DNA from: Rubrivivax sp. | GTDB taxonomy: Bacteria; Pseudomonadota; Gammaproteobacteria; Burkholderiales; Burkholderiaceae_C | DNA: 40,938 nt | Direction: 5' to 3' | NCBI GenBank assembly: GCA_022842825.1 | Contig: JALHOU010000003.1 | Span: 1-40,938 of the forward strand | Notes under the pieces: model-generated | Told to the model about the DNA's origin: nothing | The model's database searches: none | Seen by the model: the letters and a program-made list of their open reading frames with translations, nothing else | Shown here: positions 1 to 7,632 of the stretch, piece after piece | Position numbering within the stretch: the first letter of the stretch is position 1 | How the letters are laid out: the number at the start of each line of letters is the position of its first letter | Made by a program: the position numbers and the translations under genes

Positions 1-664
1 CGCGCAGCCAGGCCAGCAGGTCGTGCGCCGCGGCGGCCGGCGGCGGTTGCCGCTTCGGCTCGAACGCCTGGGCAGGGGGCAGGCCGGCTTTGGTGGCGCC
101 CTCCAGCGCGTCGCTGGGCAGGCTCAGGTGCACCGGCCCGGGCCGGCCACTGCGCGCCAGGCCGATGGCGCGCGCCAGGTCGGCGGCCACGTGGTCGGGG
201 CCGGCGCTGGTCCAGGCGGCCTTGCAGACCGGGGCGGCCATCTCGGCCTGCCGCATCTCCTGGAAGGCACCCATGCCCTGCTGAAGGCTCGGCGCATGGC
301 CCGACAGCAGCAGCACCGGCGCCTCCGCCATCTGCGCGGTGTACAGCGCCGACACCGCGTTGGCATGCCCCGGGCCACCGGTGACCAGGGCCACGCCCAC
401 GGTGCCGGTGAGGCGCGCCCAGGCATCGGCCATGTGCACGGCGGCGGCCTCGTGGCGGGTGTGGATCAGCCGGATGTCGCTGCCGAGGAGGGCGTCGAAC
501 ACCGGCATGATGTGGTTGCCCGACAGCGTGAAGACGGTCTGCACGCCGGCGCGCTGCAGCGCCTGCACCAGCAGGTCGGCGCCACGGGGTGGGCGCGCCA
601 CGGCGGGCACTGCGGGCGCTGGGGGCACTTGGGCCGCCTGGGAGGAGCGCGCGCGCAGGGTCAT
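1..664 (-). CDS. Thiamine-pyrophosphate-binding enzyme, N-terminal part (acetolactate synthase-like)
   Basis: Reading the minus strand from ATG at 664 gives 221 open codons running off the window edge, so the C-terminal part is missing. After a proline/alanine-rich leader of about 25 residues the protein matches the N-terminal Pyr domain of the TPP enzyme family (acetolactate synthase, benzoylformate decarboxylase, oxalyl-CoA decarboxylase relatives). The segment HTRHEAAAVHMADA carries the Glu (about residue 72) that activates the cofactor, followed by a TGGPGHAN turn. These enzymes cleave or ligate 2-keto acids in the cytoplasm. The substrate cannot be named without the C-terminal half. The gene diverges from the LysR gene at 757 with about 90 bp between them, so LysR control is likely. 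Confidence 0.8.
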   Translation of the reverse strand, partial: MTLRARSSQAAQVPPAPAVPAVARPPRGADLLVQALQRAGVQTVFTLSGNHIMPVFDALLGSDIRLIHTRHEAAAVHMADAWARLTGTVGVALVTGGPGHANAVSALYTAQMAEAPVLLLSGHAPSLQQGMGAFQEMRQAEMAAPVCKAAWTSAGPDHVAADLARAIGLARSGRPGPVHLSLPSDALEGATKAGLPPAQAFEPKRQPPPAAAAHDLLAWLR

Positions 665-756
665 CACCGGCGCGACGATAGACTGCGCCGCTGCAAAGCC
701 GAAGCGAATGTTTCTGCGGCTGAGGCCAAGCCCTTCTTTCCAGCACGCGCCGCGCC

Positions 757-1650
757 ATGCCCTCGATCCGCACCTTGCAGACCTTCCTGGCCGCGGCCCG
801 GCTGGGCAGCTTTGCCGCCGCCGGCACCGAGGTGGGCCTGACCGCGGCCGCGGTCGGCCTGCAGGTGCGGGCGCTGGAGGCCGAGCTGGGCCTGGCGCTG
901 TTCGACCGGCGAGGCCGCTCGGTGGTGCTCAACACCGACGGCCGGCGCACGGTGGCGCAGGTCAAGGACATCGTCGAGCGCTACCAGGCGCTGCAGAGCC
1001 GGCCGGCCGGTGACGATCTGAGCGGCACCGTCGTCGTGGGGGCGCTGGTGTCGGCCCTGATGGGCGCGTTCGGCGACGCGCTGTGGGCCTTCAAGCGCCA
1101 GCACCCGGCGCTGGAGGTGACGCTCTTTGCCGGCCAGTCGGCCGACTTCGCACAGCGGGTGGACCGTGGCGAGCTGGACGCCGCCGTGGTCACCCGGTCG
1201 CCGGCGCCGCTGCCCTCGAGCCTGCGCTGGACGCCGCTGTACAGCGAGCCCATGGTGCTGGTGGTGCCGAGGCGGCCGCACTTCAACCTGCCGGCCGAGC
1301 CGCTGGCGATGCTGGCGTTGTGCCCGTTCATGCGCTTCGATCGCCATACCTGGACCGGCCATCTGGTCGAGCAGGCGCTGGCGCAGTGCCGGGCGCGGGT
1401 GGTCGAAGGCATGGAGCTGAACTCGGTCGAGGCCATCGTCGAGCTGGTGCGCCAGGGCTTCGGCGTCTCGATCGTGCCGCAGCTGGCCAACCTGCAGTGG
1501 TCGCGCGACAAGGCCTTGCGCGTGGTGCCGCTGCCCCGCGTCACGGTGCAGCGGCATGTCGGCCTGCTCGAGCGCCGGCAGCACAGCCGCGAGCGCTTCA
1601 CGCAGGCCGTCAAGGACCACTTCGGCGCGCGTCGCGTTGCTGCGCGGTGA
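757..1650 (+). CDS. LysR-family transcriptional regulator
   Basis: The 297-residue protein has the usual LysR length and layout. An N-terminal winged helix-turn-helix covers about residues 3-62 (start MPSIRTLQTFLAAARLGSF, then the recognition region and the ALEAELGLALFDR segment). A periplasmic-binding-protein-like effector domain follows from about residue 90. The HTH departs slightly from family consensus, with AAVGLQVRALE where SAVSxxIxxLE is usual. It diverges from the TPP enzyme gene ending at 664, the classic arrangement in which a LysR protein controls the neighbouring catabolic gene and itself. The effector is unknown. Confidence 0.9.
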   Translation: MPSIRTLQTFLAAARLGSFAAAGTEVGLTAAAVGLQVRALEAELGLALFDRRGRSVVLNTDGRRTVAQVKDIVERYQALQSRPAGDDLSGTVVVGALVSALMGAFGDALWAFKRQHPALEVTLFAGQSADFAQRVDRGELDAAVVTRSPAPLPSSLRWTPLYSEPMVLVVPRRPHFNLPAEPLAMLALCPFMRFDRHTWTGHLVEQALAQCRARVVEGMELNSVEAIVELVRQGFGVSIVPQLANLQWSRDKALRVVPLPRVTVQRHVGLLERRQHSRERFTQAVKDHFGARRVAAR

Positions 1651-1723
1651 GGTGGACGCCATCGCCTGCGGTCCCGGCGCATCTGCGGCGCCTGGCCCGA
1701 CTCGCGGCGCCATAATCCTTGCC

Positions 1724-2131
1724 ATGTCGAAGACGATGCCGGCCTCGCCCACGATCTCGGGCCATCCGGCCAGACCGCTCGGCACCTACTCGCCTGTGCG
1801 GCTGGTGCCATTGGGGGCGGTGAACCTGGCGTTCGTCTCGGGCCTTACCTCCGCCGGTCAGGCACCGGACGACGCGTCGGCCCAGGCGGAGATCATCTTC
1901 GCGCGCATGCTCGAGCTGCTGGTCGAAGTGGGCGGCGATCTCCGCCATGTCGTGAAGATCACGACCTTTCTCACCGACATGAGCGACTACGAGCGCTTCA
2001 ACGCCGTGCGCAACCGCGTTTTCGCCGGCACCGTGCCGCCGCCGGCCAGTTCCACCGTGGGCACCACGGCACTCCCGCGGGCCGGCTGCCGCGTGGAGGT
2101 GGAGGCCGTGGCCGTGATCCCAGCCTCCTGA
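1724..2131 (+). CDS. RidA/YjgF-family protein lacking the catalytic arginine
   Basis: The 135-residue product fits the Rid family (enamine/imine deaminases, about 130 residues, trimeric, cytoplasmic). Family hallmarks are present: GTYSPV near the N-terminus, AFVSGLTS, KITTFLTDMSDYERFNAVRNRVF and the C-terminal VEVEAVAVI strand. I chose ATG 1724 because the upstream in-frame extension overlaps the LysR gene and has no Rid features. In E. coli RidA the catalytic Arg lies in FPARSCVEVARLP. The aligned segment here reads PPASSTVGTTALP, with Ser at the Arg position, so imine deaminase activity by the known mechanism is doubtful. It follows the LysR gene by 73 nt and converges on the IclR gene with a single base between the stops. 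Confidence 0.85.
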   Translation: MSKTMPASPTISGHPARPLGTYSPVRLVPLGAVNLAFVSGLTSAGQAPDDASAQAEIIFARMLELLVEVGGDLRHVVKITTFLTDMSDYERFNAVRNRVFAGTVPPPASSTVGTTALPRAGCRVEVEAVAVIPAS

Positions 2132-2132
2132 G

Positions 2133-2948
2133 CTACCGCGCGGGCAGGCGCGGCAGGCGTGCTGCTGCGTCTTCGATGCTCTTCGCGCAGCGCTGCAGCG
2201 GCGCGAGCAACGGATGGGTCGCGCCGCGTCGAGATTCCTTGGCCGAAGAGAGCGTGCTCAGCGCAATGGCGCCGACGACCTGCCCGTCGCGGCTGGTGAC
2301 GGGCGCTGCCATCGCCCTGAGTCCGATGTCCAGTTCCCCGTCGACCTCGGCCCAGCCTTGTGCGCGCACGCCGGCGAGGATCTTCCTGAGCGCGCGCGGA
2401 TCCGTCACCGTCAGCCTGGTGATGGCATCGAGCCGCGCGCGCGCGAAGTAGGCGTCCAGGTCCGCCTTCGGCAACGCCGCGAGCAGGACGCGCCCCATCG
2501 CGCTGGCATGGGCCGGAAGGCGGTCGCCGACCTTCACCGTGATGGACATCAGGCGCCTCGCAGAGGGCATCCTGATCACATGCACGATGTCGGTGCCGTC
2601 GAGCACCGCCGCCGAGCCGGATTCGCCGGTGTCGCGCACGAGTTCCTCGAGGAAGGGCCGGGCGACGTCCCAGACGCTCACCGAGGACAGGTAGGCGAAG
2701 CCGAGCGCCAGCACGCGGGGACGCAACGAGAAATTCTTGCCGTCGAAGGCCGAGTAGCCGAGCGTGACGAGGGTCCGCAGAAGCCGGCGGGCCGCGGCGC
2801 GGCTGATGTCGGCCCGGCGCGCGACCTCGCTCAGCGTGAGCGCCTCCTGCCCGTTGCCGAACGCCTCGATCACCGCCAGCCCGCGCGCGAGCGAGCTGAC
2901 GAATTCCTCCGGATGCGGGGCGTTGCTTGACAAGGGCGGCATTGGCAT
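2133..2948 (-). CDS. IclR-family transcriptional regulator
   Basis: The 271-residue protein has an N-terminal winged HTH (about residues 12-75, including LTLSEVARRADISRAAARRL) and an IclR effector domain (about 90-260, with VGDRLPAHASAMGRVLLAAL and the GxVVGAIALS C-terminal strand). It closely resembles PcaR/PobR-type regulators of aromatic and hydroxy-acid catabolism. ATG 2948 gives MPMPPLSSN; a second ATG at 2942 is equally possible. The gene diverges from the cupin-led operon at 3036 and an inverted-repeat operator sits between them, so it probably controls that operon and itself. Confidence 0.92.
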   Translation of the reverse strand: MPMPPLSSNAPHPEEFVSSLARGLAVIEAFGNGQEALTLSEVARRADISRAAARRLLRTLVTLGYSAFDGKNFSLRPRVLALGFAYLSSVSVWDVARPFLEELVRDTGESGSAAVLDGTDIVHVIRMPSARRLMSITVKVGDRLPAHASAMGRVLLAALPKADLDAYFARARLDAITRLTVTDPRALRKILAGVRAQGWAEVDGELDIGLRAMAAPVTSRDGQVVGAIALSTLSSAKESRRGATHPLLAPLQRCAKSIEDAAARLPRLPAR

Positions 2949-2959
2949 CGACGATGAAC

Positions 2960-2982
2960 GAACAAATGTTCGCATAGCGAAC
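2960..2982. promoter_or_regulatory. Probable IclR operator, two overlapping inverted repeats
   Basis: GAACAAATGTTC (2960-2971, four-base arms) overlaps GTTCGCATAGCGAAC (2968-2982, perfect six-base arms around ATA). The site lies in the 87-bp gap between the divergent IclR gene and the cupin gene. A TTGACA at 2927-2932 with a weak -10 (GACGAT, 2950-2955) points rightwards, placing the repeats at the predicted start of transcription. PcaU/PobR-class IclR proteins bind inverted repeats of this size. That this regulator binds here is inferred. Confidence 0.6.
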
Positions 2983-3035
2983 AACGCCCGTCCAGCCCGA
3001 ATGTGCCCGCCTCCGCGCGCGCCGACCCACACACG

Positions 3036-3470
3036 ATGACCGACCGCCTCAAAGTCCACCGCCTCAGCGAATCTCAGCGTGTCACCTACGGCCCGCTGGC
3101 GCACTACTTTCCGCTGGCAGGCGATGGCGAGACGCCCGTGCGCACGGGCATCCAGGTCGGGGAGCCGGGCTACGTTGCGCCGATGCACTGGCACCCCTAT
3201 GTCGAACTGCTGTTCGTCGTCGAGGGCGAAACCGAGGTCTGGCTGCAGGGGCAGGAGAACGCGCCCCAACATGTGGTGGCGGGCGATTGCGTGGTGCTGC
3301 CGGCCGGCATTCCGCACAGCTTCCGCACGGTGGGCGAGCGCCCCATGCGCCTGCTCGGCATCCACGCCAACGCCACGCGCGTGGTGAACTACCTCGACCG
3401 CCAGACCGACAAGGACGGCTACCCCGTGCTCGACGCGGCACTCAAGCCGGTCGCCGGACCCGGAGCCTGA
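3036..3470 (+). CDS. Cupin-domain protein
   Basis: The 144-residue single-domain cupin carries both cupin motifs. Motif 1 is HWHPYVELLFVVEGETEVW (metal ligands His, His, Glu) and motif 2 is VVLPAGIPHSFRTVG (third His). It probably binds Fe, Mn or Zn and acts as a small dioxygenase, isomerase or ligand-binding protein; the sequence does not decide which. ATG 3036 was preferred to an in-frame ATG 33 nt upstream because homology-like sequence begins with TDRLKVHRLSESQ. It is the first gene of a five-gene operon and its stop is only 2 nt before the next start. Confidence 0.85.
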   Translation: MTDRLKVHRLSESQRVTYGPLAHYFPLAGDGETPVRTGIQVGEPGYVAPMHWHPYVELLFVVEGETEVWLQGQENAPQHVVAGDCVVLPAGIPHSFRTVGERPMRLLGIHANATRVVNYLDRQTDKDGYPVLDAALKPVAGPGA

Positions 3471-3472
3471 CC

Positions 3473-4375
3473 TTGTCGACAAACGGGGGCGAGCACGGCC
3501 CCGAGCACGAGGTGGTCTGGCGCGGCATGACGCGTGCGCAGATCGCGGCCCAGTACAACCCGCAGATCGCCGTTGCGGAGCCGGCGCGTTACGGGCGCGA
3601 GAACCGCGAGGCCAGTGTGGCCGCGCGGGCGCGGCTGGCGGGCACGCTCGACCTCCGCTACGGCCCCGGGCCGCGCCAGTGCCTGGACGTCTTTGCGGCG
3701 CAGGGCACCGCGCTGCGCCGCCGGGGTTTGGCGCCGGTGCTGCTGTTCATCCATGGCGGCGGCTGGCGCACATTGGACAAGTCCGTCTACTCGTTCATCG
3801 CGCCGCCCTGGTCCGACGCCGGCGTCGTCACCGTGCTGCCGAGCTACGGCCTGCTGCCCGAAGTGCCGCTGTGGCGCATGGTGGAGGAGGCGCGCGAGGC
3901 GGTGGCGTGGGTGCACGCCCACGCGCGGGCGTTCGGGGGCGACCCGGATCGCATCGTCCTCGCCGGCATGTCCGCAGGGGCGCAGCTGGGCGGGATGGCG
4001 TTGGCGCACGAGCCTTCCGCGCGCGTCGTTCGTGCCGCCGCGCTGGCGAGCTCGGTCTACGACCTCGAGGCGCACCGCTGGCACGGACGGCACGAGGACA
4101 TGGCCCTCGACGAGGCCTTGGTGGCGAAAGCCAGCCCCCTGCACAACCCGCCGCTCGACCCGCGCCTGCCGATGCTGCTCGCCGTGGGCGCCGATGAAAC
4201 GCCCGAGATGCAGCGCCAGACGCAGGCGTACCACGACATGCTCGCCGCGCGGGGGCAACCCGTGCGCATGCAGGTGGAGCCCGGGTGCCACCACCTCAAC
4301 ATGGGCCGCGTCTTTGCGCAGCCCCAGTCCGGCACGTTTCTCGCATTGCACCGGCTGCTCGACGAGACCGGCTGA
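3473..4375 (+). CDS. Alpha/beta hydrolase, esterase or kynurenine-formamidase-like
   Basis: The product is an alpha/beta hydrolase with the oxyanion motif HGGGW (about residues 94-98) and the nucleophile elbow GMSAG (Ser about 167). Candidate acid and base residues are Asp in AVGADET and His in GCHHLNM. The opening VVWRGMTRAQIAAQYNP is typical of the carboxylesterase/kynurenine formamidase branch that accompanies Bug proteins in Burkholderiales. A TTG at 3473 is the likeliest start (300 residues); ATG 3527 would remove the conserved VVWRG segment. It probably hydrolyses an ester, amide or lactone of the operon's substrate in the cytoplasm. Confidence 0.82.
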   Translation: MSTNGGEHGPEHEVVWRGMTRAQIAAQYNPQIAVAEPARYGRENREASVAARARLAGTLDLRYGPGPRQCLDVFAAQGTALRRRGLAPVLLFIHGGGWRTLDKSVYSFIAPPWSDAGVVTVLPSYGLLPEVPLWRMVEEAREAVAWVHAHARAFGGDPDRIVLAGMSAGAQLGGMALAHEPSARVVRAAALASSVYDLEAHRWHGRHEDMALDEALVAKASPLHNPPLDPRLPMLLAVGADETPEMQRQTQAYHDMLAARGQPVRMQVEPGCHHLNMGRVFAQPQSGTFLALHRLLDETG

Positions 4376-4419
4376 GTGCGCTGTCTCGCCCAGTCCCCGA
4401 TCCACCTGGAGTCCCGCCG

Positions 4420-5400
4420 ATGAAATTCGCCCGCCGCAATTGGTGCGCCTGCTTGCTCGCCGCCCTCGTCTCGCCCGCCGCACCCGTGTTGGCGCAGGAG
4501 TGGCCCGCCAAGCCCATCCGCCTCATCATCCCCTACCCCCCGGGGGGGCAGACCGACATCGTCGGCCGCTGGCTCGGCACGAGGCTCTCGGCGGTGCTGG
4601 GCCAGCAGGTGGTGATGGACAACCGCACCGGCGCCCAGGGCATCGTCGGCATGAGCGCGGCCAAGGCGGCCGAGCCGGACGGCTACACCTTCGTCTACAG
4701 CAACGTCTCGATCAGCCTCATCAACCGCTACGCGCACGCCAAGCTTCCCTACGATGCGCTGACCGACTTCGAGCCGGTCTCGCTCATCGGCTACACGACG
4801 CTCGGGCTGGCCGTGCCGCAGAGTGCCGGGCTGAAGACGCTGGACGAGCTGGTCCGACATGTGAAGGCCAACCCCGGCAAGACCACCTTCGCTTCGTTCG
4901 GCATCGGCAGCACGGCGCACATCTACGGCGAGATGTTCAACGGCGCGGCGGGCCTGGACATGGCGCATGTCCCCTACAAGGGCACCGCCCCCGCCACGCT
5001 CGACGTGGCTGCCGGGCGCGCCACCGCCGGCTACATCGACTTCTCCAGCATGGGCGCGATGCTCCAGGCCGGCAAGCTGGCGGTGCTGGCGGTCACCGGA
5101 ACGCAACGCTGGCCGCTGTACCCCAACGTGCCGACCTTCGGCGAACTCGGTTTTCCGCTCGACCTGCCCGGCTGGGCCGGGATCATGGCGCCCAAGGGCA
5201 CGCCGCGCCCGGTGATCGACCGCATGAGCCAGGAGATCGCCAAGCTGCTGCGCACGCCCGAGGGCCAGGCCGAGATGCTGGAAAAGGGCGGCATCATCGC
5301 CGTGGGCAGCACGCCCGCCGAGTTCGCCGAGCGCCTGCGGCGCGATGCGCCGCGCTGGGGCGAGGCGTTCGCGAAGTCCGGCGTCAAGCCGCAGGAATGA
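4420..5400 (+). CDS. Bug-family (TctC-type) solute-binding protein
   Basis: The 326-residue product has a cleavable signal peptide (MKFARRNW, a hydrophobic run, VLAQ) and the Bug hallmark WPAKPIRLIIPYPPGGQTDIVGR right after cleavage. VVMDNRTGAQGIVG and the HVPYKGTAPATLD loop are also typical. Bug proteins are periplasmic receptors for carboxylates and related small molecules and normally deliver to a TctAB membrane pair. No tctA or tctB gene lies in this window, so it is an orphan receptor that either uses a distant permease or works as a sensor. The last four bases overlap the SDR start codon. Confidence 0.93.
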   Translation: MKFARRNWCACLLAALVSPAAPVLAQEWPAKPIRLIIPYPPGGQTDIVGRWLGTRLSAVLGQQVVMDNRTGAQGIVGMSAAKAAEPDGYTFVYSNVSISLINRYAHAKLPYDALTDFEPVSLIGYTTLGLAVPQSAGLKTLDELVRHVKANPGKTTFASFGIGSTAHIYGEMFNGAAGLDMAHVPYKGTAPATLDVAAGRATAGYIDFSSMGAMLQAGKLAVLAVTGTQRWPLYPNVPTFGELGFPLDLPGWAGIMAPKGTPRPVIDRMSQEIAKLLRTPEGQAEMLEKGGIIAVGSTPAEFAERLRRDAPRWGEAFAKSGVKPQE

Positions 5401-6197
5401 GCGGCGCGGGCATGGCCGGCCGACTGGAAGGAAAGATCGCCCTCATCACCGGGGCGGCCGGTGCGCAGGGGCGCGCCGCGGCGTTTTCGTTCGCTGGCCA
5501 CGGGGCGCGCGTGGCGCTGGCGGACATCGACGAAGCGCGTGTCCACGCGCTCCAGGAGGAAGTCCAAGCGCGGGGCGGCGAGGCCCTCGCGATCACCTGC
5601 GACGTGAGCTCCGAAGACAGCGTGAAGCGGATGGTCGAGGCCGCGCTGGCGCACTTCGGCGGCCTGAACGTGCTCTACAACAATGCCGGCATCAACAACG
5701 GCGGCCCGACCGAGGCCGAGCGCGACTGCGACGTGATCCGCCTGCCGCTGCACATCTGGCAGCGCATGATCGACGTCAACCTGACCGGGGTGTTCCTGTG
5801 CTCGAAACACGCCATCCCGGCGCTCATCGCCGCGGGCGGCGGCTCGGTGATCAACATCTCGTCGACGGCGGGCCTCCTGGGCAGCTCGATCTCCGGCCAC
5901 ACCTACTCGGCCACCAAGGGCGGGGTGAACTCGCTCACTCGATCGATGGCCGCCGCCTATGCCAAGCACCAGGTGCGCGTGAACGCGATCTGCCCGGGCT
6001 CGCTCGAGCCGGTGATGAAATTCGGCATCCCGCGCACGCCGCAGCGGCAGAAGATGCTCGAGGCCAACTACCCGATCGGCCGCCTGGGCACCGAGGACGA
6101 CGTCGTGCACCTCGCCGTGTACCTGGCTTCGGACGAATCGGCGTGGACCACCGGCGCGGTGATTCCGGTCGACGGCGGCTTCACGTCCACGTCATGA
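5397..6197 (+). CDS. Short-chain dehydrogenase/reductase
   Basis: This is a classical SDR of 266 residues. The Rossmann motif is near residues 18-25 (TGAAGAQG, with Ala where the second Gly is usual), followed by NNAG, the catalytic Ser in NISSTAG, YSATK (catalytic Tyr and Lys) and the C-terminal GAVIPVDGG. ADIDE at the end of beta-2 suggests NAD rather than NADP. It probably oxidises a secondary alcohol. The start codon shares ATGA with the stop of the Bug gene, so translation is likely coupled; an alternative ATG lies at 5412. An insertion (AERDCDVIRLPLHIWQR) after the NNAG region is longer than usual for the family. Confidence 0.92.
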   Translation: MSGAGMAGRLEGKIALITGAAGAQGRAAAFSFAGHGARVALADIDEARVHALQEEVQARGGEALAITCDVSSEDSVKRMVEAALAHFGGLNVLYNNAGINNGGPTEAERDCDVIRLPLHIWQRMIDVNLTGVFLCSKHAIPALIAAGGGSVINISSTAGLLGSSISGHTYSATKGGVNSLTRSMAAAYAKHQVRVNAICPGSLEPVMKFGIPRTPQRQKMLEANYPIGRLGTEDDVVHLAVYLASDESAWTTGAVIPVDGGFTSTS

Positions 6198-6255
6198 GCC
6201 CCTACGACGGCCCCTCCGATCCGCCAGAAGTGCCATCGAGAACGGGCGCCGCCGC

Positions 6256-6651
6256 ATGAGCATGAAGCCGGCCAAGGACGCCGTCGACATCGGCATCGTC
6301 GTCGGCGACATCCAGGCCAGCCTGGCCTTCTACGAAGGCGTTCTCGGCTTGGCGAAAGTGCAGGAGATGCCGGTCTCGTTCGGCACCATGCACCGTCTGG
6401 CCTTCGGTCACAGCTTCATCAAGCTCATTGCGCCGAAGAAGGTGCCGCCTGCGGGCACGCTGGGCCTCGATCAGGCGCTCGGATTCCGCTACCTGACGTT
6501 CCCCGTCACGAACATCGACGAGGTCTGCGCCGCCTGCAAGAGGGCGGGCGTGAGGTTCGACGTCGAGAGAAACGAGTTCAAGCCGGGCGTGACCATCGCC
6601 ATGGTGCGGGACCCGGATGGCAACGTGGTCGAGTTCGTGCAGCGCGGCTGA
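6256..6651 (+). CDS. VOC-superfamily (glyoxalase/dioxygenase-like) protein
   Basis: The 131-residue product has the paired beta-alpha-beta-beta-beta VOC modules: VDIGIVVGDIQASLAFYEGVLGL in the first half and a C-terminal DPDGNVVEFVQRG with the conserved metal-ligand Glu. The usual first-strand ligand His appears replaced by Asp (VDIGIVV instead of xHxGIVV), so the metal site may be altered. VOC members include lyases, isomerases and dioxygenases, and the exact reaction cannot be told. It is the last gene of the cupin-led operon, 58 nt after the SDR. Confidence 0.85.
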   Translation: MSMKPAKDAVDIGIVVGDIQASLAFYEGVLGLAKVQEMPVSFGTMHRLAFGHSFIKLIAPKKVPPAGTLGLDQALGFRYLTFPVTNIDEVCAACKRAGVRFDVERNEFKPGVTIAMVRDPDGNVVEFVQRG

Positions 6652-6727
6652 GGCACGCGGTCCACCGGCCCATCTGCGCGTGGATCGCGCGAGCCCGGCG
6701 CGTCCACAGCCGGCCCCCTTTCCCCAA

Positions 6728-6757
6728 TTGACATCGCGCGAAAGCGCGGCCTACGAT
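6728..6757 (+). promoter_or_regulatory. Sigma-70-type promoter of the second IclR gene
   Basis: TTGACA (6728-6733) and TACGAT (6752-6757) are separated by 18 bp. The spacer contains a small inverted repeat (CGCGC at 6735-6739, GCGCG at 6744-6748). The predicted transcription start, near 6764, lies inside the palindrome at 6761-6787, giving a leader of only about 20 nt. Confidence 0.65.
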
Positions 6758-6760
6758 GTG

Positions 6761-6787
6761 CCATAGGAGAACGCCGTTCTCCTATGG
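6761..6787. promoter_or_regulatory. 27-bp perfect palindrome covering the IclR start codon
   Basis: The arms CCATAGGAGAACG and CGTTCTCCTATGG are perfect reverse complements of 13 bases around a single central C. The right arm includes the ATG at 6784 and the left arm begins just after the -10 box. A repressor bound here would block RNA polymerase. In the transcript the same bases could fold and bury both the AGGAG and the start codon. I infer autorepression by the IclR protein. Confidence 0.7.
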
Positions 6788-7578
6788 AGAACTCGCCGCT
6801 CGCCATGCTTGCCGCCCTCTCACACGGCCTGGACGTCATCGAGTACCTGGCCAAGGAACGCAAGCCCGCCTCGTTGGGGGCGGTGGCCGCCGCCATCGGC
6901 GTGGGCAAGTCGGGCACGCACCGCATCCTGGCCACCCTGTGCGCGCGGGGTTTCGTGGTGCGTTCCGAAGGTGGCATCTACGAGCTCGGTTTCCGGCTCT
7001 GGGAAAGCGCCTGGGCGGTGCCGGGTGTGCAGTTGGTGGCTCGCGCCGCACCGGTCATGCAGCGCGTGGCCGATGCCATCGGCGACGGCGCGACGCTGGG
7101 TGCGATCAACACCGGCTTCGATGTCGTCTACCTGCATGTGGTCGAGTCGCGGCAGACCGTTCGCGTCTACGTGGAAACCGGGGCCCGCCTGCCGGCGCAC
7201 ATCACGGCCACCGGCCTCGCCTGCCTGGCCTACTTGCCGCCCGAACGCCTGGAGCAGATCCTGCCGGCCCGGCTCGAGGCGTACACACCGAACACGCTCG
7301 TCGACCGTGATGCGCTGCTGCGCGAACTGCAGCGCATCCGCGCGCGCGGCTGCGCGCGCACGATGGGCACCTTTCGCCCGGACGTGGGCGGGATCGCCGC
7401 GCCCGTGTTCGACGGCGAAGGCCGGGTGGTTGCGGCGCTGTGTGTCTCTTCGCCCACCTACCGCATCGATACCGCCTGGACACGCAAGGTGTCCAAGGCC
7501 GTGATGGCGGCGGCGCACGAGATGAGCGGCTTTCCGTTCGCCGGCCAGGCCGTGCATGCGCTGGCAGCGGCCGCATGA
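6784..7578 (+). CDS. IclR-family transcriptional regulator heading the large catabolic operon
   Basis: The 264-residue protein has an N-terminal winged HTH (about residues 10-70, including ASLGAVAAAIGVGKSGTHRILATL) and an IclR effector domain (about 80-250, with VETGARLPAHITATGLACLAYL and the GIAAPVFDGEGRVVAALCVSSP region). ATG 6784 follows a good promoter; a second ATG at 6805 cannot be excluded. It is unusual in lying upstream of and co-directional with its likely targets, 54 nt before the PLP enzyme gene, rather than divergent. A repressor or activator acting on its own operon is the simplest reading. Confidence 0.92.
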   Translation: MENSPLAMLAALSHGLDVIEYLAKERKPASLGAVAAAIGVGKSGTHRILATLCARGFVVRSEGGIYELGFRLWESAWAVPGVQLVARAAPVMQRVADAIGDGATLGAINTGFDVVYLHVVESRQTVRVYVETGARLPAHITATGLACLAYLPPERLEQILPARLEAYTPNTLVDRDALLRELQRIRARGCARTMGTFRPDVGGIAAPVFDGEGRVVAALCVSSPTYRIDTAWTRKVSKAVMAAAHEMSGFPFAGQAVHALAAAA

Positions 7579-7632
7579 ACGGCATGGCCATCGCACTCGC
7601 CGCATGCGCCCACCACCTCGGCCGGAGCTGAA

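Noticed and set aside
665-756. Possible LysR T-N11-A box between the TPP enzyme and LysR genes
   Set aside because: GCCGC and GCGGC repeats exist, but the spacing and symmetry are poor, so no specific site can be supported.
3534-5396. Long in-frame extension upstream of the SDR at 5397
   Set aside because: It overlaps the hydrolase and Bug genes in another frame and has no family sequence; the SDR begins at the ATGA overlap.
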